Assembly: GCA_050331695.1 (NCBI GenBank) | Contig: JBHJGP010000006.1 | Location: forward strand, 32,528 to 96,527 | From: JBHJGP01 sp050331695 | GTDB taxonomy: Bacteria; Pseudomonadota; Alphaproteobacteria; Geminicoccales; Geminicoccaceae | Length of the DNA: 64,000 bases | Reading direction: 5' to 3' | Shown: one piece after another, positions 9,091 to 17,001 of the stretch | Position numbering within the stretch: the stretch's first letter is position 1 | Layout: every line of letters starts with the position of its first letter | Translations under genes and position numbers: made by a program | Notes under the pieces: model-generated | What the model was told of the DNA's origin: nothing | Seen by the model: the letters and a program-made list of their open reading frames with translations, nothing else | Databases searched by the model: none

Positions 9091-11148
9091 CTATTGCTCG
9101 AGGAACCACTGCTGAGGCCGGTAAGGATAGGTCCAGTAGTAGTCGTAAGACTTGGCCGTGAGATCGACGATGTTCTTGAGATCGTTGCGGTAGACGTATG
9201 GGCCGACGATGTTACCGACGGTGCCGATCTTGATCAGATTGTCGACGTGGATCTGAGCGATTGAGGCACCGGCCTGGTTGGATTCCTCGCTGCCCAGAGG
9301 CGACTGGCGGAACGTGTCGGCAAGCTCGTAGAGCTGCTTGATGTGGTCCGGTGGCTCGATGCCCTGGTCACCGCCTGAGGTCTGCCACGCGGCCCAGGCG
9401 AAACCATTGCCCGGATTGAAGTAGTCACCGAAGGGCGGGACCATCACGGTCGGATCCTGGCTGATCGACGGCGCCGAGGTGCCGTCATTCTTCCAGGTCG
9501 TGATGTCGAGATCGTTGTTGTTGCCCGCGGCTCGGTACTCGTCGGAGGTCACCTCCTTCAGATCGACCCGGACACCGACAGCGCTCCAATAGTCGCGGAC
9601 CAGCTCATGAAGCTTCGCCGGAGCGCCCTGGGTCGAGTAGACCAGGCGCACCACCAAAGGCTTGCCGTCGGGACGCTCCAGCGTGCCGTCACCATCGCCG
9701 TCCTCTAACCCCATCTCGGCCAACAGCGCCTTGGCCGCGTCCGGATCAAAGTCGGTGTCCTGGGTCAGGAGATCTTCCGGAATGAAAGACACGGTGCTCG
9801 GCTCGGCCGGTGGTGCCTGCATTGGCGTGCCCTGGCCCAGATAGACGATCTCGTTGATCTCCTCCCGGTTCATGGCGAGCGACATGGCGCGGTTGAACCG
9901 GATGTTCGAGAAAATTTCGCGCAAGACCTCGTCTTTGTGGGTCTTGTTGAACGCGTAGAACACGTTCTCGCCAAGGCCGGGCGCGAATTTGACCGTGTAG
10001 TCACCCTCGGCCTCGTTTTCCTTCAGCAGCGGAAAGTCCTCGAGGAAGATCGCCTGCTGCTTCCAGACCACGTCACCGTTCATGACCTTCAGGTTCTGGA
10101 CCTGCTTGTCACCGATATAGACCTCGGAGATTTCGTTGATGTAGGGCAACTGGGTGCCGGCCGTGTCGACCATGTGGAAATAGGGGTTGGCCACCAGTTT
10201 CCGCCCTTCGGCTGTCTCGTCGACCAAGATGTGGCTTTCGAGTGACGGCCTGACCTCGCGACCGATGCTGCGCGCCCGTTCGGCATCTTTCAGAAGCGGC
10301 GAGGGGACGTCCGTCCAGTCCGAACCGCCATAGTAGAACTCAACCGCCTCGGCGGCATTGGCGAAGCCATACTCCGCCGCCAGATCCTCGGCCTTCTCGT
10401 TGTACTTCGGCATGAACTGGCTGAAGAAATGTTTCGGCTGGAAGGCTTGGCCGTAGTCGACGGCGAAGCGGTTGAGGATGCCTGGCGAGGGGACCGGGAA
10501 GGTGAACTTGACCGTCACCTCGTCGACCGCCTCGGCGTTTGCGGGCTTGCCGGCGAAGAGCCAGCGATCCGGCGTCTGCGGATAGACATCCGGATTGAGC
10601 AAAAGATCATTGTGCCAGAAGGCGACATCGTCTGCGGTGAAGGGTTCGCCGTCGGACCATTTGTGACCCCGGCGCAGCGTGATCGTCAGCTCCGTGTAGT
10701 CGTCATTCCATTCCCAAGCCTTAGCGACGTTGGGCACGATCGTCGTCAGGTCGTCGGCGTAGCGGACCAGATTGACGTGACGGATGGAGAGCAGATCCGA
10801 GGTGCCGGATTCCGTGCCTTTGGAGATGCCGGTCAGAACACCGCCATACTGGCCGACGGCCCCGTAAGGCGCCACCACGAGCGGCTCTTCGGGCAGGCGC
10901 TCCTCGACCGGCGGCAGTTCCTCATTGCCGAAGATCCGCCCATTCATCTCGGCGATGGCCGGGTTTTCGGCGAAAGCCAACTCGCAGGACGCGGCGGACT
11001 GCAGCTCATCCAGCTCGAATTGTTGCGGAAAAGCCGGCTCAAAGCCCTGCATGTCGGCGACCGTCACCGTGGGACAGGCCGCATAGGCTGTGCTTCCGAT
11101 AAGAATTGCAGCGCCCGAAAGCAAAGATGTTCTGAATACACCCAGCAT
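9091..11148 (-). CDS. Peptide-type ABC transporter substrate-binding protein (family 5), first copy
   Basis: Periplasmic solute-binding protein, 685 residues. The ATG at 11148 was chosen because a G-rich Shine-Dalgarno (GGGGGGA) lies about 8 nt upstream; an in-frame start at 11172 would leave no signal for initiation. The signal peptide is LLSGAAILIGSTAYA. Family-5 features include KWSDGEPFTADDVAFWH and FNRAMSLAMNREEINEIVYL. The insert DGDGDGT resembles a calcium-binding loop. It is paralogous to the protein at 840-2768. As first gene after the LysR-type gene and its putative operator, it heads the operon. Ligand unknown; given phnX and the FAD oxidase downstream, an organophosphonate or phosphonopeptide is the leading guess. 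Confidence 0.9.
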   Translation of the reverse strand: MLGVFRTSLLSGAAILIGSTAYAACPTVTVADMQGFEPAFPQQFELDELQSAASCELAFAENPAIAEMNGRIFGNEELPPVEERLPEEPLVVAPYGAVGQYGGVLTGISKGTESGTSDLLSIRHVNLVRYADDLTTIVPNVAKAWEWNDDYTELTITLRRGHKWSDGEPFTADDVAFWHNDLLLNPDVYPQTPDRWLFAGKPANAEAVDEVTVKFTFPVPSPGILNRFAVDYGQAFQPKHFFSQFMPKYNEKAEDLAAEYGFANAAEAVEFYYGGSDWTDVPSPLLKDAERARSIGREVRPSLESHILVDETAEGRKLVANPYFHMVDTAGTQLPYINEISEVYIGDKQVQNLKVMNGDVVWKQQAIFLEDFPLLKENEAEGDYTVKFAPGLGENVFYAFNKTHKDEVLREIFSNIRFNRAMSLAMNREEINEIVYLGQGTPMQAPPAEPSTVSFIPEDLLTQDTDFDPDAAKALLAEMGLEDGDGDGTLERPDGKPLVVRLVYSTQGAPAKLHELVRDYWSAVGVRVDLKEVTSDEYRAAGNNNDLDITTWKNDGTSAPSISQDPTVMVPPFGDYFNPGNGFAWAAWQTSGGDQGIEPPDHIKQLYELADTFRQSPLGSEESNQAGASIAQIHVDNLIKIGTVGNIVGPYVYRNDLKNIVDLTAKSYDYYWTYPYRPQQWFLEQ

Positions 11149-11230
11149 TGCTGACGTCCCCCCCGGTTTCAAAGATCATTACTCGGGAGAATTAAGACAA
11201 ATTGTGACAAGTTAATGAATTTGAAAAAAG

Positions 11231-11247
11231 TATAGATAAAAGCTATA
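11231..11247. promoter_or_regulatory. Candidate LysR-type operator (TATAG-N7-CTATA)
   Basis: Perfect 5-bp dyad TATAG-ATAAAAG-CTATA, which contains the T-N11-A core of LysR-family sites. It lies at the very end of the LysR gene, about 85 bases upstream of the first binding-protein gene of the operon, in the most AT-rich stretch of the neighbourhood. That position fits activation of the operon by the LysR protein. Not tested; a chance dyad in AT-rich DNA is possible. Confidence 0.5.
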
Positions 11248-12133
11248 ATTTGGCGTCGTCGACCTCACGATTTCCGCCCGCCAGCGCCAACATGGCTTCG
11301 ATCGCCGCGACTTCGACCATTTCCGGCATGCAAGCGACGAAGTGAGACGCCCACAGGCGGTCATCGTCGATTCGGACCGTGACGTTGCGATCATCGTCTT
11401 CGATCTCGCCGAGCAAAGCGACGCCGATGCCGATACCGGAAGTGACCGCGGCACGCATCGATTCCCACGAACCGACATCAAGGATCGTCCGGAGAGAAAC
11501 CGCCGGCCGGTCTGCCGCCAGATCGAAGGCGATCCTGGTGCCGGAGGTCTCCTCGCGGCGGATCAAAGGGTATCGGGCCACCTGTTCCCAGGTGACCACC
11601 CGCTTCTTGGCCAAGGGATGGTCGGCGCGCACCATCAGAACAATCTGGTCGGTCCTAAGCTTGTGACAGTGCAGGCCTTGGGGCGGCTGCTGGGCCGTCA
11701 CGAAGACGATGTCAATCAGACCGGCCTTCAATCGATCGATGAGGTCGAGCGAGGCCATGGAGCGGGCTTCCACCTTGATGCCGGGAAAGGCGGCCATGAA
11801 CCGGGAGATCACCGGCATGGCGAACTGATGGGTCGAATAGCCCAGCCGGAGAACACCCGCTTTGAGCTTTCGCTCCTCCTCGAAGGTCCGTTCGATATCC
11901 TCCGCGATTGACAGAAGCGCTCTGATTTTCGGTAGAAGCACGCCGGCGAAACGGGTGGCCGTGAGTGTCCGGCCGTCGCGCGCCAGAAGCTTCGACTTGC
12001 TTCGGTTCTCGATCGCGCGCAGTTGCGTCGATACCGATGGCTGCGAGATCCCGAGCTCCTCGGCAGCCCTGGAAAAACTTCCGGTGCGGGCCAGAGCCTC
12101 GAGCACCCGCAACTGACTGATGGTAATTTTCAT
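11243..12133 (-). CDS. LysR-family transcriptional regulator
   Basis: DNA-binding regulator of 296 residues. The N-terminal winged helix-turn-helix (about residues 2-60) reads VLEALARTGSFSRAAEELGI followed by SQPSVSTQLRAIE, a textbook LysR HTH. The rest is a periplasmic-binding-protein-like effector domain, with RLGYSTHQFAMPVISRF at its start. The ATG at 12133 is preferred to the TTG just upstream. It is on the same strand as, and immediately upstream of, the peptide/phosphonate operon, with an operator-like dyad between them, so it probably controls that operon in response to the imported compound or a breakdown product. Confidence 0.92.
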   Translation of the reverse strand: MKITISQLRVLEALARTGSFSRAAEELGISQPSVSTQLRAIENRSKSKLLARDGRTLTATRFAGVLLPKIRALLSIAEDIERTFEEERKLKAGVLRLGYSTHQFAMPVISRFMAAFPGIKVEARSMASLDLIDRLKAGLIDIVFVTAQQPPQGLHCHKLRTDQIVLMVRADHPLAKKRVVTWEQVARYPLIRREETSGTRIAFDLAADRPAVSLRTILDVGSWESMRAAVTSGIGIGVALLGEIEDDDRNVTVRIDDDRLWASHFVACMPEMVEVAAIEAMLALAGGNREVDDAKL

Positions 12134-12282
12134 CAAAGGTTTCGTCTGGCGTGAGGATCGCGGGGAGACGGGATTTCTAGGCCGAAACGCCGAACGGTCG
12201 CTACCTCGGCCCCGGGGCAGGGACGGTCTTTTACGCCCCTTTCGTTCAACGATAAGATCGGCACGGTCATCGGCTTGCGCTC

Positions 12283-13647
12283 ATGTCGGAGGGCTTCGGC
12301 ATCACTGATGGAAAAGACCCCGCAATAGAGGTCTCGGGCGACCGGCTTTTGCACGCCGAGCGTCAGGGGCTTCGCCTGGCGATCTTCTGCCGGACACTCG
12401 CCGTCGCCTTGGCCTTCATCTGGCTCGAGATCGGCTGGTGGCTCAGTGATCACGCGCCAAGCGTCTGGGCAACGACAGCATTGGTCCTGTTCTTCGCCGT
12501 CGGCGTGCTAACCCTGACCTTCATTGGCACAAGCCTTGACCGATGGTGGCTCAAATACGTCATCTACGCCGCCGACATCTTGGGCATATGCGCCCTGTTC
12601 GCCATGGTGCCGGTCAGCCGCGGGGCCGACGTGCCGCAGATCATCGCCTTTCGAGCCTACGGCATCTACTACCTGTTTCCCCTGGTCGCCATGGCCTGTC
12701 TCTCCCTGTCCTGGCGGCTGGTCTTGTGGTCCGGCGCCATGGTCGTGGTCGGCTGGTGGACGGCTTTCCTCACGGTCATAAGCGACATGGATCGACGTCT
12801 GTCCTGGTCTGATTTCGAGACGGGCGGCTCGCGGCAGGAATACGAGCAGGTGTTCCTTTCGCCCGACTTCATCGGCGTTGGCAACCGGATCGAAGAAACT
12901 GCCTTCGTCTTAATCAGTGCGTCAATCCTCGCGCTCGCGGTCTACCGGGCCCGTCGGGTCTTCTTCGCCCAATTGAGAGCCGAGGCCGAGCGGGAGGCGG
13001 AACGCGCAGATCGCGAGCAGATCGCCAATACACTCGGCCGATATGTTCCAGAAGCGATCGCGCAGAGGCTGATGGTTGATCGCGCGGCCCTGGCGCCTCA
13101 GGTGCGGGACGCCGCGGTCCTGGTGATGGACATCCAGGGTTTCACGGCCTTCGCGGCAAACCGGCCGCCCGAGCAGGTCATCGATGCCCTCAATGGTTTC
13201 CTCGCCGCATGCGTCGATCTGATCAGCAACCATGAAGGCGTGGTCATCACCTTCACCGGCGACGGCCTGCTTGCAACCTTCAATGCGCCCCTGGAGGTGG
13301 CCGATCCGGAGCAGGCAGCACTTCAAGCGGCCAAGGCCCTGTCGGCTTACGCCGATGAGACCCAGTTTCGGGTTCGCATCGGCCTTGCCGCCGGACCGAT
13401 CGCGGCCGGCAGCGTCGGCTCGTCACAACGGCAGACGTTCACGGTCTATGGTGACACCGTCAATCGGGCCGCCCGTCTCGAGACCTTGGCCAAGGACCTG
13501 GGTGAGGTGATCCTGTTCGACGAGCGAATCGCACGGACAGGAACGGGTCACGCTCCGGCCCGGCCCCTGGGCAATCACAAGATCAAAGGCTTCGCCGAAC
13601 CGATCTCGTTGTGGGCGCCGGCGCAGATGGAGATGGCCGTCCGCTAG
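12283..13647 (+). CDS. Membrane-bound class III adenylate/guanylate cyclase
   Basis: Nucleotide cyclase of 454 residues that should make cAMP (or cGMP) at the inner membrane. About residues 30-225 hold six hydrophobic helices without a recognisable sensor domain. A short charged coiled stretch (LRAEAEREAERADREQI) links to the C-terminal catalytic domain, about residues 275-445. The two metal-binding aspartates are D283 in VMDIQGF and D327 in FTGDGLLATF; the YGDTVNRAARLE region is also present. It diverges from the LysR gene, with 149 bases between. The ATG at 12283 has a poor Shine-Dalgarno, so the start could be slightly different. Substrate choice (ATP or GTP) cannot be settled by eye. Confidence 0.92.
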   Translation: MSEGFGITDGKDPAIEVSGDRLLHAERQGLRLAIFCRTLAVALAFIWLEIGWWLSDHAPSVWATTALVLFFAVGVLTLTFIGTSLDRWWLKYVIYAADILGICALFAMVPVSRGADVPQIIAFRAYGIYYLFPLVAMACLSLSWRLVLWSGAMVVVGWWTAFLTVISDMDRRLSWSDFETGGSRQEYEQVFLSPDFIGVGNRIEETAFVLISASILALAVYRARRVFFAQLRAEAEREAERADREQIANTLGRYVPEAIAQRLMVDRAALAPQVRDAAVLVMDIQGFTAFAANRPPEQVIDALNGFLAACVDLISNHEGVVITFTGDGLLATFNAPLEVADPEQAALQAAKALSAYADETQFRVRIGLAAGPIAAGSVGSSQRQTFTVYGDTVNRAARLETLAKDLGEVILFDERIARTGTGHAPARPLGNHKIKGFAEPISLWAPAQMEMAVR

Positions 13648-13784
13648 ATCGGAAACTTCCCCCTGGCCAAAACGTAAAACTATCAACCCGCTGCTCGTTG
13701 CGTTTGCCGAGCAACGCGCTAAGCCTTGAAGCGAAAAAACAAAGAAGGCGAAACATCTTGGTAGAGATAGGAGCTGACAAGCGA

Positions 13785-14153
13785 GTGACAGAGTGCAAGT
13801 CATCGAACGGCGATTGTCAAAATCACCTCGCGGCGACCTCCATGGTGCTGATGATATCGCTCGTGGGGTGCGCTGCCGACGAGGGGCCAACACTCGGCGA
13901 GAGGATCCGCGCACAGGGAAGCGAACTGGCGGCGGTCGGCGAGCAGTGGAGCGAAGGCGACGATCGGGTCAACAGAGGCCGTAATCAAATCGAGGACGGC
14001 GAAGACATGATCGCCAGGGGCAGAGAGTTGATCAGCCGGGGCGAGGATTTGGTCGAACGCGGTCAGACCAATGTCACGCGAGGTCAGCAGCAAAAGCGAA
14101 GCGCCGAGAACGCTTACCGGGTTCAGACCGGCGAGGAACTGCCGACGCCGTAG
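13785..14153 (+). CDS. Small lipoprotein with glycine heptad repeats
   Basis: I do not recognise this gene. It encodes about 122 residues with a lipobox, SLVGC, after the hydrophobic stretch MVLMI, so it is probably an outer-membrane or periplasmic lipoprotein. The mature part is almost entirely a repeat with Gly every seven residues, consensus [VI]-x-[RD]-G-x-x-x: VNRGRNQ, IEDGEDM, IARGREL, ISRGEDL, VERGQTN, VTRGQQQ. Earlier glycines follow the same spacing with one six-residue step, giving about ten in register. The region is very polar, which suggests a coiled coil or rod. The GTG at 13785 is a guess; TTG 13758 or ATG 13842 are possible, though the latter leaves too short a signal. It stands alone between the cyclase and a convergent phosphodiesterase. 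Confidence 0.7.
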   Translation: MTECKSSNGDCQNHLAATSMVLMISLVGCAADEGPTLGERIRAQGSELAAVGEQWSEGDDRVNRGRNQIEDGEDMIARGRELISRGEDLVERGQTNVTRGQQQKRSAENAYRVQTGEELPTP

Positions 14154-14177
14154 CCCGGTCGTTCGCTTAGGCCCGGC

Positions 14178-15398
14178 TTACTCCAGCCCCACGCAATTGG
14201 CGTAGTAGGTCGTCGTCGCCGGCCAATCGGAGAACACGCCGATCACGCCAACATCCTTCGCGAGCACGTCCAGGAGCTCATAGGTAACGCCGTCATTGGT
14301 GGTGGCACTCTCGATCGACTGAAAATACCAACCACCGCCGCTGGCGAGCGGTCCGGAGCGCTCCAGCGTCCAGGTAATGATCTGAAGACCAGCTTCTTTG
14401 GCGGCCTCGGCGTAGGCTGACGGGACAATCTGCCCGTTCTCCAGATCGACCAGCATCCATAAAGGCGGGGCGACGATGCGGACGCCATCTTTCGCCAGAT
14501 CTTCCATGCTCGGCTCGTAGGTCGAGGGATCCCGGAAATCGAAGCCTTCGATGTCGTAGCGGTCGTCGAGATAGACCGCCTGTGCACCGAAGTCAGGCTC
14601 GTTCTCGATCCAGTAACGAACGTCTTCCTCGTTGAAAGACTGGGCGAAGACCCGAGCCGGATCGATGCCGGCTTCCTTGTATTCTTCGACCATCGCCTGG
14701 GCATAGTCCGCCTGGGTGTAGTCACCCTCGAACGGCATCTCGACCTCGGGCGACTTCAGCTCCGGGGTGAACCCGACACCCAATTCGTGAAACAGTTGGA
14801 TCGATTCCGCGTGGGTCATCAAGGTGCCGGTGGTGGCGTAGAGATCGGTCCGGAACGGCGCCGTTCCCTGCATGTACTCCTCGACCGTGGCCGCATTGAC
14901 GTCGGCCGCGTCCATCTTGCCGTTCAGGCTCCTGAACTGGTCGAGCGTCAGATCCGCCGTGCAGCACATCGCCGAGGCTTCCGTTCCGCTCGCCGGATCG
15001 GCGGGCGTGAAGGGCTGGCGGCAGGTTTCGGCAAGCGGTGTCGCCAGGATATCGGTGGTGGTGTGGAGATCGCACTGGGCGTGGCGGCAAACCAGCTCGC
15101 GATCCTTGGTAAAGGTCACATCGCATTCGAGGATCCCGGCGCCCATGCGCGCGGCGGCAACGTAGGATTCCCGGGTGTGTTCCGGAAACTGCAGCGGCGC
15201 GCCCCGGTGGCCGATGGAAAAAGCGCTCGCCTCAAACGGGCCGCCGGCACAGGCTTGAAGCGTCTCTTTCAGCTCACCGTCCTGCAGTTGGTTGACAAGA
15301 TAGAACGGCCGGGGGCCGAGGCTGACGGGTTCTTCGGCGATCGCCAGGTCGGCACCGAAGGCGACGAACAGGAGGGAAAGAAATGCGCGCTTGATCAT
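14178..15398 (-). CDS. Secreted glycerophosphodiester phosphodiesterase
   Basis: GDPD-family enzyme, 406 residues, cleaving glycerophosphodiesters to sn-glycerol 3-phosphate and an alcohol. The signal peptide is RAFLSLLFVAFGADLAIA, so it acts in the periplasm or outside. Catalytic motifs are present: HRGAP with H64, PEHT, ECDVTFTKD (E91, D93) and RHAQCDL (H106), then TPELKSPE and a C-terminal TWTLER. It contains extra cysteines (CRQPF, CCTADL, AYANC-type C-terminus) that may form disulfides. A PHO-box-like site lies 30 bases upstream, which fits phosphate-starvation control. It converges with the small lipoprotein gene. Confidence 0.93.
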   Translation of the reverse strand: MIKRAFLSLLFVAFGADLAIAEEPVSLGPRPFYLVNQLQDGELKETLQACAGGPFEASAFSIGHRGAPLQFPEHTRESYVAAARMGAGILECDVTFTKDRELVCRHAQCDLHTTTDILATPLAETCRQPFTPADPASGTEASAMCCTADLTLDQFRSLNGKMDAADVNAATVEEYMQGTAPFRTDLYATTGTLMTHAESIQLFHELGVGFTPELKSPEVEMPFEGDYTQADYAQAMVEEYKEAGIDPARVFAQSFNEEDVRYWIENEPDFGAQAVYLDDRYDIEGFDFRDPSTYEPSMEDLAKDGVRIVAPPLWMLVDLENGQIVPSAYAEAAKEAGLQIITWTLERSGPLASGGGWYFQSIESATTNDGVTYELLDVLAKDVGVIGVFSDWPATTTYYANCVGLE

Positions 15399-15427
15399 GA
15401 GAGCCCACCCTTGATCCTTATCTGACG

Positions 15428-15445
15428 ATGACAGGACTGTGACGG
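15428..15445 (-). promoter_or_regulatory. Candidate PHO box upstream of the glycerophosphodiesterase
   Basis: On the minus strand the sequence is CCGTCAC-AGTC-CTGTCAT: two 7-mers 11 bases apart, as in PhoB sites (consensus CTGTCAT-N4-CTGTCAT). The second half is a perfect match and the first matches 5 of 7. It ends 30 bases before the ATG, with GATAAG as a possible -10 just after it. A phosphodiesterase is a classical Pho-regulon product, so the context supports it. Confidence 0.6.
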
Positions 15446-15523
15446 CAAAGTGTTACAACTGTGCGTCAACACGAACCATGAGCGGGCGCAACCTGAAACA
15501 TCGACCGACCAGCGCCTGAACGA

Positions 15524-16234
15524 TCAAACCGATAGCCAACGTTTTCGGGCGCGGCCGTCATCGAGCAGATCCGCCATGGCGCCCTCGTGGCGCAGATGGC
15601 CGGTCTCGATGACATAGGCCCGGCTCGCCACGGCACCGGCAAATCGCAGGTTCTGCTCGCTCAGAAGGACGCTGACCCCGTCCTCTTTGAGCTTGACCAA
15701 GGCCGATGCCATTTGCTCGACGATCACCGGCGCCAGCCCTTCCGAGGGCTCATCCAGCAATAGCATCTTCGGATTGCCCATCAGCGTGCGCGCGATCGAA
15801 TGCTTCTGCTGCTCGCCGCCGCTGGTCCGCTCGGCGGGCCGGTGCCGAAGCCCGGCGAGGTTGGGAAAAATCTCGAACAGGCGCTCGAAACTCCAGCCTG
15901 GTGTGCCCTGGCGCACGGCTTGTCGACCGACCTCGAGATTTTCCTGGACGCTGAGACCGCGAAAGATCCGACGCTCTTCAGGCACGTAGCCCAAACCAGC
16001 GCGTGCGATCTGATGGCTGGCCGACCGGCTGATATCGATGCCGTCGAAGATCACCCGGCCGCTACGCCGGCGAACCAGGCCGATCAGGGCCTTGAGCGTC
16101 GTCGATTTGCCGGCCCCATTGCGCCCCAGAAGCGCCACGGCTTCACCCTCGGCCACACTGAAGTCCAGACCGAACAGGATCTGCGCCTGGCCGTAAGCGG
16201 CCGTCAAACCTTCGACAGCTAGAAGTCGTTTCAT
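15524..16234 (-). CDS. livF: Branched-chain amino acid-type ABC transporter ATP-binding protein (LivF family)
   Basis: Cytoplasmic ATPase, 236 residues, the usual LivF length. Walker A is GRNGAGKST, the signature is TSGGEQQKHSIARTL (LivF proteins normally have SGGEQQ), and Walker B is LLLDEPSEGLAP. The ATG at 16234 overlaps the livG stop by 4 bases. Together with LivG it drives the fused LivHM permease. The symbol reflects family; ligands of this family include amino acids, amides and urea. Confidence 0.9.
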   Translation of the reverse strand: MKRLLAVEGLTAAYGQAQILFGLDFSVAEGEAVALLGRNGAGKSTTLKALIGLVRRRSGRVIFDGIDISRSASHQIARAGLGYVPEERRIFRGLSVQENLEVGRQAVRQGTPGWSFERLFEIFPNLAGLRHRPAERTSGGEQQKHSIARTLMGNPKMLLLDEPSEGLAPVIVEQMASALVKLKEDGVSVLLSEQNLRFAGAVASRAYVIETGHLRHEGAMADLLDDGRARKRWLSV

Positions 16235-17001
16235 GCCCGCCCGGCGCCATCGGCAGCGTAGCCCAGATAGACTTTACGCACCTTCTCATCGCTGCGGACC
16301 TCGCCGGGCGATCCGACCGCGATCAGACGTCCCCGGTCCATGACCATGATCCGCTCGGCATGATCGAAAACCACGTCCATGTCGTGTTCCGTAAATAGGA
16401 CGCCGACCGTTTTTTCCCGGGCGATGGCGGCGATGAGCATCATCAGTTCGGCTCTCTCGGCCGGCGCCATCCCGGCCGTCGGCTCATCCATCAGTAGGAG
16501 CCGGGGCTCGCCAGCCAGGGCGACGGCCAGTTCGACCCTCTTGAGATCGCCATAGGCCAGAAGACCGCAGGCCTTTTCCGCCTGGTCTTCCATGCCGACG
16601 GTCTGGAGAAGCGCCAGAGCCTCGCCCCGGTGGCGGCGATTGGCTGGCGGCCACCAGCGATAGTGCTCGCGAGCCCCGGAAATCAGCGCCATCTGGACGT
16701 TCTCGAGCACGGTCATGGAGGAGAAGGTCTGGGTGATCTGAAAGGTTCGCCCGACTCCCCGCCGCCAGATGGTCCTGGCCGGTCGGCCCGTGACGTCCAT
16801 TCCCGCTATCCGAACCGAACCGCTGTCCGGCTCAAGCTGGCCCATCAGCATATTGAAGCAGGTACTCTTGCCGGCACCGTTAGGCCCGATCAGGGCCAGG
16901 AGTTCCCCGGCGCGAAGCGAGAAGCTAACCCTGTCCACGGCGGCAATATCGTCAAAGCGCTTGGTCAAGCCTTCGACCTGAAGCAGAGGCTCAGCGTTCA
17001 T
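16231..17001 (-). CDS. livG: Branched-chain amino acid-type ABC transporter ATP-binding protein (LivG family)
   Basis: Cytoplasmic ATPase, 256 residues from the ATG at 17001, which gives the typical LivG start LLQVEGLTKRFDDIAAV. Walker A is GPNGAGKST; the signature region reads GLLAYGDLKRVELAVAL, where LivG has a degenerate YGxxRRxE motif; Walker B is LLMDEPTAGMAP. The start lies 11 bases inside the end of the permease gene. Intact. Confidence 0.9.
   Translation of the reverse strand: MNAEPLLQVEGLTKRFDDIAAVDRVSFSLRAGELLALIGPNGAGKSTCFNMLMGQLEPDSGSVRIAGMDVTGRPARTIWRRGVGRTFQITQTFSSMTVLENVQMALISGAREHYRWWPPANRRHRGEALALLQTVGMEDQAEKACGLLAYGDLKRVELAVALAGEPRLLLMDEPTAGMAPAERAELMMLIAAIAREKTVGVLFTEHDMDVVFDHAERIMVMDRGRLIAVGSPGEVRSDEKVRKVYLGYAADGAGRA

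Noticed and set aside
11173..11215. PHO-box-like TTGTCAC...TTGTCTT upstream of the phosphonate operon
   Set aside because: The two halves are 10 rather than 11 bases apart and match the consensus poorly, so I do not call it a PhoB site.
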